Below are positions 16,810 through 25,122 of a stretch of 40,538 bases of DNA, in pieces. Under the pieces are notes generated by a model. It saw only the letters and a list, made by a program, of their open reading frames with translations, did no database searches and was not told where the DNA came from. The stretch covers positions 1 to 40,538 of the forward strand of contig DAITPA010000012.1 in the NCBI GenBank assembly GCA_036833805.1. The letters are read 5' to 3'. How positions within the stretch are numbered: the stretch's first letter is position 1; each line of letters begins with the position of its first letter. The stretch comes from PALSA-1196 sp036833805. Its GTDB lineage: Bacteria; Pseudomonadota; Gammaproteobacteria; Steroidobacterales; Steroidobacteraceae. The position numbers were made by a program, and so were the translations under genes.

Positions 16810-19029
16810 CTAGGCGGCAGCTTCTCGGCTAACGAGACTCTCCAGCGCCGCGAGCGCGATGCCAAGTCCGTCAGCAAGCCTGAGGTCCGCGGCGTGCCGA
16901 ACGAACGCCGCACGTTGAGGCTCATCGTTGAGGAGCGCTGCGGCGACGCTGACAATATGGTCTGCGTTCAGGCTTGCTGCCACCACAAGGCTCGCGTCCG
17001 CACACTGACGCACGCGCTTCGCCTGGTCCTTCGCGATCGACACCGCAATACACGGCGCGCCGCAGGCAATCGCCTGCAGCATGGTCGAGCCGCCATTGGC
17101 GACCACTAGGCGCGCGTTGCGCATGAGCGCGGCAAGTTCGCTGAGAGGCAGGCGCGGCACGGTTTTAAGGGCGGGCGACTGATGAGTGTTGTAGCCGCTC
17201 GGCGGGGCCACGAGCACCGTGACGATGTCGCGCGCGGCTAAATCGTGCGCAGCGGTTGCGAACGTCTGCACGGCGTCGTGCGCACCGGGGTGCCCCGTGC
17301 CGCCGCCCGGCACGACGAGCACGTAGGATCCTGCGCTTAACGCGAATCGTTCAAGAACCGCGGCAGTGGAGCGCGCATCGGACGCGGGCAGCATCACATC
17401 GAGATAGCGCAGGAGCGGGCGACCCCGCCAGCGCAGCTTGAATTTTTCTATGGTGCTCAATGGCCCGGAGAGAAACTCAGGGTAGGCCACCCAATGCTCG
17501 TCGATCAGCGACATCCATCGACGGCGAAATGCCTTACGGCGCTGGCGCGAGCGGGCGCTGATATACACCACGCGCGCCCCGATGCGCTGCGCGGCAGCAA
17601 GCTGTGACGTCCTGCCCGCATTGTCAAAGATGACAACGTGCGGCCGCATCTCCTCGATGAGTGCGACCACCTCGGGCGTGTGGAACGTGGGCGAGGAAGG
17701 CAGTAGTGTTGATGCGAAGGCGTCGTCGGGCTCATACGGCGCCTTCTTGCTGAGCGCGAAGTGGATTTGAGCGTTGGGCCAGCGCGCCGCTGCGGCGTGA
17801 GCGATTTGCAGCGTACGCACGTACTCGCCCATCCCATGCGGACCGGAGACGGGCAGGAACAAAAATCGCGGCGCTGCAGCGACGCCCGTGTGGAGGCCGC
17901 TCGCGGCGGGACCTCCAGGCTCGGCTGAATCAAAAGCAGATCGCTTCGGCCGCTGTGCGGGGTCCGCTGCGAGCCCGGCGAGTTTCTCGATCGCATCGAG
18001 CGCGGCAGGAAGGCCGTTCGACACCACGCGGTCGCCGGCGCGCGCCGGCGCGCCGCCGGCTTCGAGCATACGCAGCGCGACCCGCTCAAGGTCGGCCGCA
18101 TCAAGCCGCGCGCGCACCGCGAGCCCCTGCCTGACACACTGCCTGATGCGATGCGCCTGATCGCCAGCGATCGCGACCGCGACGCACGGTCGGTTGCAGG
18201 CGAGCGTCTGCAGCATCGTGTCGCCGCCGTTTGAGATGACGAGGCGCGCGCCGCGGATGAGTTCACCCACCATCGCGACCGGCAAGCGCGGCGCGAGCCG
18301 CAGGCAGGCGACGTCCGGCGTATTCGCGGTGGCGCTCTCGGGCGTCACGCCGACGAGAATTGTCGGGTACGACGCCCGTGCAATGCGTCGCGCCGCCTCC
18401 GCCACGACCTGCGGCGCATCGAGCGCTCCTGGGTGACCGGTGCCGCCGCCCGGCACGACGAGCACGTATTCCCCCGGGCGCACGCCAAAGCGCGCCCATA
18501 TGGACTCTGCGAGCGCCGCGTCCACCTGCGGCAGCACCGTGTCGAGGAAGCGTACGATCGGGCGTCCGAGCACGAGTAGCTTCAGGCGCTCGAGCATGCC
18601 CAACGGCCCCGCAATGAACTGCGGATAGGCGATCCAATGTTCATCAAGGAGCCGCATCCAGCGAAGTCTGAATGCTCTCCTGCGCTGCTTCGGACGGGAA
18701 CTGATGAAGACCGTGCGCGCGCCGCCGGCGACCGCAGCGCGCAGTTGTGAGGTGCGGCCGGCGTTATCGAACAGCACCAGCGTGGGCTTGAATTCCCGCA
18801 GTAATGCTGCGACCTCGCGCGAGTGAAAAGTCGGCGAGGACGGCAGGAACGTCGCCTGAAAAGGCGTCTCGACCGCATAGGCCGCAGTGCGACTCAATGC
18901 AAAGCGAATCGCAACCTGCGGCCAGCGCTGCGCGACGGCGGTCGCGATCGCGATCGCGCGCGCGTACTCGCCCATGCCGCGCGGCCCCGATACCGGGATA
19001 AAGAGCAGACGCGCGTGGCCGTCACGCAT
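16810..19029 (-). CDS. Tandem-duplicated GT28/MurG-like (GT-B) protein, two modules
   Basis: The 739 residues consist of two homologous modules of about 345 residues: 7-350 and 388-731. Each opens with LxFxPVSGPxGMGEY and carries LPSSPTFH, FDNAGRTSQL, WxAYPxFxxGPL, VLVVPGGGTGHPGA (187-201 and 568-582) and NGGxTMLQ (267-273 and 645-651). Each ends with a GDQAxR/KDQAxR stretch. The PGGGTGH loop and the NGG...CxxPCxAVxIxxDQ segment resemble the MurG/GT28 donor site. The modules align almost without gaps at an offset of 381 residues and look more than half identical by eye. No membrane segment is seen. ATG 19029 lacks a clear ribosome site. Role: probably sugar transfer in the glycan pathway; each half alone is about one full GT-B enzyme. 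Confidence 0.8.
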   Translation of the reverse strand: MRDGHARLLFIPVSGPRGMGEYARAIAIATAVAQRWPQVAIRFALSRTAAYAVETPFQATFLPSSPTFHSREVAALLREFKPTLVLFDNAGRTSQLRAAVAGGARTVFISSRPKQRRRAFRLRWMRLLDEHWIAYPQFIAGPLGMLERLKLLVLGRPIVRFLDTVLPQVDAALAESIWARFGVRPGEYVLVVPGGGTGHPGALDAPQVVAEAARRIARASYPTILVGVTPESATANTPDVACLRLAPRLPVAMVGELIRGARLVISNGGDTMLQTLACNRPCVAVAIAGDQAHRIRQCVRQGLAVRARLDAADLERVALRMLEAGGAPARAGDRVVSNGLPAALDAIEKLAGLAADPAQRPKRSAFDSAEPGGPAASGLHTGVAAAPRFLFLPVSGPHGMGEYVRTLQIAHAAAARWPNAQIHFALSKKAPYEPDDAFASTLLPSSPTFHTPEVVALIEEMRPHVVIFDNAGRTSQLAAAQRIGARVVYISARSRQRRKAFRRRWMSLIDEHWVAYPEFLSGPLSTIEKFKLRWRGRPLLRYLDVMLPASDARSTAAVLERFALSAGSYVLVVPGGGTGHPGAHDAVQTFATAAHDLAARDIVTVLVAPPSGYNTHQSPALKTVPRLPLSELAALMRNARLVVANGGSTMLQAIACGAPCIAVSIAKDQAKRVRQCADASLVVAASLNADHIVSVAAALLNDEPQRAAFVRHAADLRLADGLGIALAALESLVSREAAA
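16837..17868 (-). repeat. Module 2 of intragenic tandem duplication
   Basis: Codes residues 388-731. It repeats the module 1 motifs in the same order: PVSGPHGMGEY, LPSSPTFH, DNAGRTSQL, PGGGTGHPGA and ANGGSTMLQ. It is separated from module 1 by a Pro/Ala/Gly-rich linker of about 37 residues. Confidence 0.85.
17980..19011 (-). repeat. Module 1 of intragenic tandem duplication
   Basis: Codes residues 7-350 of the two-module GT-B-like protein. It matches module 2 at a spacing of 1143 bp. Similarity is clear at protein level and partial at DNA level, so the duplication is old. Confidence 0.85.
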
Positions 19030-19160
19030 GTGAAATACCGGTCCCGAAGCTGCCCATTGTTCATACTATCGCAAGCGCACGCGCGAAGAGGGCGGCCAAA
19101 GAGTGCGGGCGCGATTGCTCGAAGTGCGTTACACGTCGGACAGAGGTCGGCTTCTGGCCT

Positions 19161-20195
19161 TCATGTCAATGAAGCGGTGAGCGTGCGCCACGCGGCGATG
19201 ACGTTTTGCGCCTCGATGCCGAGAATATTGGGGTGCCCGTCCACTTCGCCGACCAGCACCGCGGCAGGGGTTGTGACGCCACCCGGCCGATACAAAATCG
19301 GATCGGATGCTCCAAATAAAGCAACCGTTGGGCATTTGAGCGCAGCTGCCGCGTGCGCGGGCCCGGTGTCGACCGATACCAGACTTGTGGCGCGCTCAAG
19401 CAGCGGCAGCAGAATGCGAATCGGCAAGTCATGGGCCACATTGTGCAGGCCGGGCACATTCGCGCGGCTCATGATCTCGGCGTTGAGCGCGAATTCCCGC
19501 GGCACGCCGAGGAGCACAATTGCAGCATCCGGCCGGGCGGCGTGCAGCCCCCGAATGACTTCCGCCCAGCGCTCTTCGGGCCAATATTTGGTGTTGGTCG
19601 CGCGCCGCCGCAGGAAGCCGCGCATCGTGCGCTTGTTGCCCGCCTGAATGAGGATCAATTCGCGGTTGGCGATGCCGCGCCGCGCGAGCCACGGTTCGAG
19701 TGCGACGCGCGCCTGCGGATCGATGTGGAGCACCGCGCAACTTGCGATTCGCTCCTGCGCCGGTGCCAAAATGTCAGCGAATGCGGGCGGATTCTGGTTC
19801 GCAAAGCGGATCCAGCGATCGACAAAATGCTCCCCTTCCAGGCGCGGCAGCGCCGCATCCTCGCACACGAAATCATCCGGGATGCCGCCGCGCCTGAGGA
19901 GGTCGCGGCCGGTGCCCGAATCACAAAACCATGTGGGACCCGCTTCGCGCGCTTTCAACCAGCGCACGAGGTGCTGCTGACTCGGGCTCGCCCAGTAGGG
20001 TGACCTTCTGCTCTGCAATACGAATATCTCACCGACGCCCGGCTGCCCCGCGAGGAGCGGTGCGCTCCAGGCGCCGGAGGCGATGAGATCGGCGGGGGTT
20101 CCGAGGCGCGCCTGCAACTGCCGCAGGAGCGCCGTCAAGAGCACCATGTCGCCGAATGCGCCGCAGCGCATGACGAGCGGCCGCGCCGTCAACAT
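19161..20195 (-). CDS. GT9-family (heptosyltransferase-like) glycosyltransferase
   Basis: GT-B protein of 344 residues from ATG 20195 (MLTARPLVMRCGAFGDMVLL); the frame is open to 20288 but that part lies inside the upstream gene. The N-terminal GAFGDMVLLTALLRQL (11-26) and C-terminal SLVSVDTGPAHAAAAL with PTVALFGASDP are the classic heptosyltransferase/ADP-heptose-binding motifs. It likely adds a heptose or other sugar to lipopolysaccharide core on the cytoplasmic face; the true donor cannot be read from sequence. It starts 10 bp after the TraB/GumN stop. A 131-bp gap separates it from the duplicated GT-B gene. Confidence 0.87.
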   Translation of the reverse strand: MLTARPLVMRCGAFGDMVLLTALLRQLQARLGTPADLIASGAWSAPLLAGQPGVGEIFVLQSRRSPYWASPSQQHLVRWLKAREAGPTWFCDSGTGRDLLRRGGIPDDFVCEDAALPRLEGEHFVDRWIRFANQNPPAFADILAPAQERIASCAVLHIDPQARVALEPWLARRGIANRELILIQAGNKRTMRGFLRRRATNTKYWPEERWAEVIRGLHAARPDAAIVLLGVPREFALNAEIMSRANVPGLHNVAHDLPIRILLPLLERATSLVSVDTGPAHAAAALKCPTVALFGASDPILYRPGGVTTPAAVLVGEVDGHPNILGIEAQNVIAAWRTLTASLT

Positions 20196-20205
20196 CGGTG
20201 CTCGA

Positions 20206-21063
20206 TCACTGCAGCGGACGCGGCTCGAAGCCGTCTGCCCTGGCCAGCTGCACGAGGCCGCCTTCGCCGACCAGGTGCAGCGCTCCAACCACGACGAGGG
20301 TGTCCTGGTCGGCCTTCAAGAGGCGCTCGATCTGCGGCAGCCAACGCCGATTACGGTCTGTGACGAGGGCGCGATACAGGCCCGGAAACGTCGCATAGTC
20401 CTCGCTCATCAAAGACGCAAGCTTGGTGGAATTGCCGCTTCTCCAGGCAGCCAAAATCTCGCGTGTCTCGCGGTCGGCATCTTTAAGCTCCGTCACGGTC
20501 AGGTCGAGGAAGCGAGCCTGATCTGCCGCGGACAGCCCGGCCAAGAGGTTGATCTGTTCATCCACCGTTTCAAGCCCGGTGATCTTCTTGCCGTCAAGGT
20601 GCGCGCGCCGTCCGAGCTGCTTCTCTACACCCTCTTCGGGATCGAACCCTAACTGAGTGTATTCAAGCTGCGTGAGAGTGAGAGCGATCGCCCACGGCTC
20701 GAAGGGCTCAAGTCCCTCGATTGGCACGCCTAAGCGCGCGGCTTCGGTGGCAACGCGCGCGTAGCGCGCCTCGCCGATCGCTTGCCGCAAAGTTGAGCCG
20801 TCGGCAAACAGGCCCTTTTGAAGGAGCAGAGTCTGCGCCGCGGGAGAATCGAGTTCGTCCACGTCGACCTCCATGACGAGCGCTTTTGCGGCTGAGTAGG
20901 CGCGCTCGAAGGCCGGCGGCAGACTCGTCTCGCCGGTCTTCAGAAGGTGGACGGAGCCTGCAAGATAGACCGTGTTATGAGCCCCGCGGATCGCCCAGAC
21001 GGGGCTTTGTGCCTGCGCGCTTAGGCAGCCGAAGAGACCGACGATGAGGAGGGAACTGCGCAT
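20206..21063 (-). CDS. TraB/GumN family protein, predicted exported
   Basis: A protein of 285 residues from ATG 21063 with a short signal peptide (MRSSLLIVGLFGCLSAQAQS). The TraB/GumN hallmark follows: WAIRGAHNTVYLAGSVHLLK, then VMEVDVDELD, and near the C-terminus DTLVVVGALHLVGEGGLVQL. The conserved GxxH, E and GxxH residues resemble the metal-binding set of the Tiki/TraB superfamily, so a metalloprotease-like activity is plausible but unproven. A GTG at 21075 with GAGGT before it would add four residues. The 5' end overlaps the cpdA-like gene by about 40 bp. Confidence 0.85.
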   Translation of the reverse strand: MRSSLLIVGLFGCLSAQAQSPVWAIRGAHNTVYLAGSVHLLKTGETSLPPAFERAYSAAKALVMEVDVDELDSPAAQTLLLQKGLFADGSTLRQAIGEARYARVATEAARLGVPIEGLEPFEPWAIALTLTQLEYTQLGFDPEEGVEKQLGRRAHLDGKKITGLETVDEQINLLAGLSAADQARFLDLTVTELKDADRETREILAAWRSGNSTKLASLMSEDYATFPGLYRALVTDRNRRWLPQIERLLKADQDTLVVVGALHLVGEGGLVQLARADGFEPRPLQ

Positions 21064-21812
21064 TCTTCTATCCACACGACCTCAGTGCTGAGAGTACCAT
21101 CGGCTCGCAGCTCGAGTGTGCGATACGCGGGCGGCAGCGAATCGAGCGCGAACTCGCTCGTGCCGGGCCGAAATTGTGCGCAGGTGGACGGCGTTGCGAG
21201 CAGGCGCACGGTGCCGCGCAGCGCATCGAAAGTTTGATGCACGTGTCCCCAGAGGACGGCGCGAACGTTTGTGTGCGCATCGAGGACGCGCCAGAACTCG
21301 CCCGAGTTCTCAAGTCCCACTTTGTCGAGCCAGTGGCTTCCCATGCTGACCGGATGATGATGCAGGCACACGAGCGCGTGGCGCCCGGCTGCGGTGGTGA
21401 GCGCCTCATCAAGTTGTGCCAGGCTCTGCGCGCTTAAGCGGCCGCGCGCGGATGCCGCCATCGAGGTATCGAGCAGCACGATGCGCCAGGGCCCGAAGTC
21501 CATCCGGCCGCCGACCACGAACGGCTCGTGGTTGAGCTCGCGCGCGAGGGATGCGGGTTCGTCATGATTGCCGGGAATACAGAGTACGGGCACGCCGACG
21601 GTGCTGAAGAGACGGCGGAAATGCGCGTAGCCTCCCGGATCATCCTGCACGATATCGCCGGTGACGAGCACGGCGTCGACCGGCCAGTCGCGCAGCCTCG
21701 CCTGGGCGAGCGTGCGGCTGAGCGCCGCGAGCGTCTGCACGCCGCGCAGGGATTCGGTTTCGCTGCCGTACAGATGCGGATCGGTAAACTGTATCATCCG
21801 TAGCACGCTCAT
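21021..21812 (-). CDS. cpdA: Calcineurin-like phosphodiesterase, CpdA-like
   Basis: Class III cyclic-nucleotide phosphodiesterase-type metallophosphoesterase of 263 residues. Metal ligands are visible as FTDPHLYG (DxH), VTGDIVQDD, GNHDE, CLHHHPV and GHVHQ. The HHHPVSMGSHWLDKVGL stretch is typical of CpdA, which hydrolyses 3',5'-cAMP in E. coli. ATG 21812 gives MSVLRMIQFTDPHL and has GGA upstream; another ATG at 21833 adds seven residues. It is the first gene of a leftward run with TraB/GumN and GT9, and divergent from tkt. If it does cleave cAMP it could affect Crp-dependent expression, but that is inference. Confidence 0.82.
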   Translation of the reverse strand: MSVLRMIQFTDPHLYGSETESLRGVQTLAALSRTLAQARLRDWPVDAVLVTGDIVQDDPGGYAHFRRLFSTVGVPVLCIPGNHDEPASLARELNHEPFVVGGRMDFGPWRIVLLDTSMAASARGRLSAQSLAQLDEALTTAAGRHALVCLHHHPVSMGSHWLDKVGLENSGEFWRVLDAHTNVRAVLWGHVHQTFDALRGTVRLLATPSTCAQFRPGTSEFALDSLPPAYRTLELRADGTLSTEVVWIEECAVPSSSSVSSAA

Positions 21813-22099
21813 GTTCGATCCGTCATTGCTCAAAGTGCCTGGGGAGCTCTTCTCGTGGGAAAGCGTAACAAAAGATGGGAGCTCCCAAAGTGAACTGGAT
21901 CAAGCCAAGAAATGCTCGAAACGGACCTAGTTCCGCGGGCGCGTCGAGCGCGCTGGATATTGTGAAGCGGAAGGCTTAAGGGACATGTCTGTCACACCCG
22001 ACAACCCTTCTGGCCGCCGCGATTGCCGTACGTGGGTCGCATGATGGAAAATGCTAGGCCGTTTTGCCGCCAGGCACCCGCCACACCGGAAATATACTC
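21813..22099. other. Divergent cpdA-tkt intergenic region
   Basis: A 287-bp stretch without a convincing gene. It is AT-richer than the surroundings, particularly 21855-21975, and should hold the promoters for the leftward cpdA run and the rightward tkt operon. I see an inverted repeat (21842-21886) but no confident -35/-10 pair, riboswitch or terminator. Confidence 0.6.
21842..21886. promoter_or_regulatory. Inverted repeat with embedded perfect palindrome
   Basis: GGGAGCTC (21842-21849) is complementary to GAGCTCCC (21879-21886) across a 29-base loop. The right arm lies within a perfect 12-bp palindrome, TGGGAGCTCCCA (21876-21887). Possible uses are a dimeric regulator site or a hairpin in the cpdA leader; neither is shown. 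Confidence 0.35.
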
Positions 22100-24100
22100 A
22101 TGAGCACACACCGTGAACTTGCCAATGCGATCCGCGCCCTTGCCATGGATGCGGTGCAGCGCGCGGCATCCGGACATCCGGGCGCGCCGATGGGAATGGC
22201 CGATATCGCGGAAGTCCTGTGGCGCGGCGTCCTCAAACACAATCCCGGCAATCCACGCTGGATCGACCGCGACCGTTTCGTACTGTCGAACGGCCACGCA
22301 TCGATGCTCTTGTACGCACTCCTGTATCTCACGGGATATCCGCTCGCCATCGATGAGATCAAGAATTTCCGGCAAATGGGCTCGCGCACGGCGGGGCATC
22401 CGGAACATGACCTCGATATCGGCATCGAAACGACCACCGGTCCCCTCGGCCAGGGTCTTGCCAATGCGGTCGGCATGGCGTTGACCGAAAAGCTCTTGGC
22501 GCGCGAGTTCAACCGGCCTGGCTTCGAGGTCGTCGATCACCACACCTACGTTTTCATGGGCGACGGCTGCCTGATGGAGGGCATCTCCCACGAGGCCGCC
22601 TCGTTTGCCGGCACTTTTAAGCTCGGCAAACTCATCGGTTTCTACGACGATAACGGCATCTCGATCGACGGCAAGGTTGCCGGCTGGTTCGCCGATGACA
22701 CGCCGAAGCGTTTTGAGGCCTATGGCTGGCATGCCATCCCGCACGTCGACGGCCATGATGCCGCGGCGGTTGCCGCGGCCATCGTCGCGGCCCGCGCGGA
22801 AAAGACGCGTCCCTCGCTCATCTGCTGCAAGACCATCATCGGCTGGGGTGCGCCCAACCGCCAGGGCACGAAGGCCGCACATGGTGAGGCGCTCGGCGTC
22901 GACGAAGTCGCCTTGGCGCGCAAAACGCTGAATTGGCCCTACGAGCCGTTCGTGATTCCCGAGGCGCTCCTTAAGGAGTGGAATCACGGCGCTCCCGGGG
23001 CTGCCGCAGAAAGTGCGTGGAACGAGCTCTTCGCGCGCTACCGCACGGCGCACCCCGAGCTCGCCCGTGAGCTTGAGAGGAGGAGCCGCGGCGATCTGCC
23101 CAAGACGTGGAGCGCGATTGCGAAGGAGGCGCGAACCGCTGCGAAACAGGAGTCGAAGCCGCGGGCGACGCGGCAGACCTCGCAGTCCACCCTCAACGTC
23201 ATCGGTGCGCAGCTTCCTGAATTCTTAGGCGGTTCTGCCGACCTCACAGGCTCAAACAATACCGACCAGAAGAACTCGACCGCTCTCACCCCGACGGATT
23301 TCTCCGGCCACTATATTCATTACGGCGTGCGCGAATTCGGCATGACCGCGGTGATGAACGGCATGGCACTGCATGGGGGCTACATTCCGTACGGCGGCAC
23401 CTTCCTCGTCTTCTCGGACTACGCGCGGAACGCGGTGCGCTTGGCCGCGCTCATGCGTCAACGTGTGATCCTCGTGTACACGCACGATTCCATTGGCTTA
23501 GGCGAGGATGGGCCGACGCATCAGCCCATCGAGCACTTAACGAGCCTGCGCGCGATGCCAAACTTAAGTCTGTGGCGGCCTTGCGATGCGCTCGAAACGG
23601 CAGTCGCCTGGATTGCAGCCATTGAGCGCGCGACGGGTCCGACCGCGCTCGTGCTCACGCGCCAGGGCCTGCCGCAGGAGCCGCGCACGGCGGAGCAGGA
23701 AGCCGCCGTGCGGCGCGGCGGCTACGTTCTCATTGACAGCAAAGGTGTGCCGGAATGCATCGTTCTGGCGACGGGCTCGGAGGTCGGCATTGCTGCCCAG
23801 GCCGTCAGAGGCCTGAACGACGCTGGACGGCGCGTGCGGCTCGTGTCGATGGCCTCAACCGACGTGTTCGATGCGCAGGATGCGGCGTATCGCGAAGCGG
23901 TGCTGCCCAAAGCGGTGCGGCGGCGTCTGGCGGTGGAAGCCGGTGCAACGCTTGCCTGGTGGCACTATGTGGGCTCCGAGGGCCGGGTGCTCGGCATCGA
24001 TCGCTTCGGTGAATCGGGCAAAGCGTCTGATCTGTTTCCACACTTCGGCTTCACAGCCGATAATGTCGCAAAGCTTGTCGAAGAATTAACCAAGAGCTGA
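22100..24100 (+). CDS. tkt: Transketolase
   Basis: Thiamine-diphosphate enzyme moving two-carbon units between sugar phosphates in the pentose phosphate pathway. The 666 residues are full length. SGHPGAPMGMADI and LSNGHASMLLYALL are N-terminal, the ThDP/Mg motif begins GDGCLMEGISHEA at residue 154 and continues to DDNGISIDG, and the pyrimidine-domain segment HDSIGLGEDGPTHQPIEHL is typical of transketolase. ATG 22100 (MSTHRELANAI) is the homologous start; an upstream ATG at 22064 adds non-conserved residues. It leads the operon tkt-gap-pgk-pyk, with gap 8 bp downstream. Confidence 0.97.
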   Translation: MSTHRELANAIRALAMDAVQRAASGHPGAPMGMADIAEVLWRGVLKHNPGNPRWIDRDRFVLSNGHASMLLYALLYLTGYPLAIDEIKNFRQMGSRTAGHPEHDLDIGIETTTGPLGQGLANAVGMALTEKLLAREFNRPGFEVVDHHTYVFMGDGCLMEGISHEAASFAGTFKLGKLIGFYDDNGISIDGKVAGWFADDTPKRFEAYGWHAIPHVDGHDAAAVAAAIVAARAEKTRPSLICCKTIIGWGAPNRQGTKAAHGEALGVDEVALARKTLNWPYEPFVIPEALLKEWNHGAPGAAAESAWNELFARYRTAHPELARELERRSRGDLPKTWSAIAKEARTAAKQESKPRATRQTSQSTLNVIGAQLPEFLGGSADLTGSNNTDQKNSTALTPTDFSGHYIHYGVREFGMTAVMNGMALHGGYIPYGGTFLVFSDYARNAVRLAALMRQRVILVYTHDSIGLGEDGPTHQPIEHLTSLRAMPNLSLWRPCDALETAVAWIAAIERATGPTALVLTRQGLPQEPRTAEQEAAVRRGGYVLIDSKGVPECIVLATGSEVGIAAQAVRGLNDAGRRVRLVSMASTDVFDAQDAAYREAVLPKAVRRRLAVEAGATLAWWHYVGSEGRVLGIDRFGESGKASDLFPHFGFTADNVAKLVEELTKS

Positions 24101-24108
24101 GGCGAGAC

Positions 24109-25122
24109 ATGCCCATCAAAGTCGGTATCAACGGTTACGGTCGCATCGGGCGCAATATTCTGCGGGCGCTGTATGAGTCCAAGCGCAATGGCGAAATCCA
24201 GATCGTCGCCATCAACGATCTGGGAGACGCGCAAACCAATGCTCATCTGACGCGCTATGACACCGCGCACGGCAAGTTTCCGGGCGAAGTGATAGTCGAC
24301 GGCGATGCGATGATCGTGAACGGCGATCGCATCCGCGTGCTGGCGGAGCGCGATCCTGCAAAGCTTCCCTGGGGCGGGCTCGGGGTCGAATTTGTGCTCG
24401 AGTGCACGGGGCTTTTTTCCAGCCGCGCCAAGGCGAGCGGCCATTTGCAAGGCGGCGCGAAGAAGGTCGTGATCTCAGCCCCGGGCGGCGCGGACGTCGA
24501 CGCGACGATCGTCTATGGCGTGAACCACCAGACGCTGAAAGCCGCCTACACCGTGATTTCGAACGCCTCGTGCACGACGAACTGTCTCGCGCCGGTTGCC
24601 AAGGTCTTGAGCGACAGGATTGGCATCGTCGCCGGCCTCATGACGACGATTCACTCGTACACCAACGATCAGGTGTTGACCGACGTGTATCACTCCGACC
24701 TGCGCCGCGCGCGCTCGGCGACCATGTCGCAGATTCCGACCAAGACTGGAGCTGCCGCCGCGGTCGGGCTCGTGATGCCGGAGTTGAAGGGCAAACTCGA
24801 CGGCTTCGCCATTCGTGTGCCGACGATCAACGTCTCGCTCGTTGATCTGACGTTCACGGCAAAGCGCGCGACCAGCGTCCAGGAAGTCAATAAACTCATG
24901 CACGAGGCCGCCCTCGGGGCCATGCGCGGCATCCTTGCCTATAACGAAGCGCCGCTGGTGTCGATCGACTTCAATCACGACGCGCACTCGGCAAGCTTCG
25001 ATGCGACGCTCACCAAATGCATTGACGGCGTACTCGTCAAGGTGTGCGCGTGGTATGACAACGAATGGGGATTCTCGAACCGCATGCTCGACACCACGGT
25101 CGCCTGGTCCAAGGCAACATGA
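24109..25122 (+). CDS. gap: Glyceraldehyde-3-phosphate dehydrogenase, type I
   Basis: Oxidises glyceraldehyde 3-phosphate to 1,3-bisphosphoglycerate with NAD(P)+. 337 residues: Rossmann motif VGINGYGRIGRN (5-16), catalytic SNASCTTN with Cys155, His182 in TTIHSYTNDQ, and the C-terminal WYDNEWGFSNRM. The AINDLGD turn at the end of strand 2 points to NAD preference. The related erythrose-4-phosphate dehydrogenase also has SNASCTTN, but LPWGGLGVEF and TGAAAAVGLVMPELKGKLDG fit Gap. The stop overlaps the pgk start by 4 bp (ATGA). Confidence 0.95.
   Translation: MPIKVGINGYGRIGRNILRALYESKRNGEIQIVAINDLGDAQTNAHLTRYDTAHGKFPGEVIVDGDAMIVNGDRIRVLAERDPAKLPWGGLGVEFVLECTGLFSSRAKASGHLQGGAKKVVISAPGGADVDATIVYGVNHQTLKAAYTVISNASCTTNCLAPVAKVLSDRIGIVAGLMTTIHSYTNDQVLTDVYHSDLRRARSATMSQIPTKTGAAAAVGLVMPELKGKLDGFAIRVPTINVSLVDLTFTAKRATSVQEVNKLMHEAALGAMRGILAYNEAPLVSIDFNHDAHSASFDATLTKCIDGVLVKVCAWYDNEWGFSNRMLDTTVAWSKAT

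Noticed and set aside
19030..19160. Possible promoter or small gene between GT9 and the duplicated GT-B gene
   Set aside because: No clear -35/-10 pair, ribosome site or conserved short frame; just a 131-bp spacer.
21992..23053. 353-codon leftward frame
   Set aside because: Antisense to transketolase; no domain pattern.
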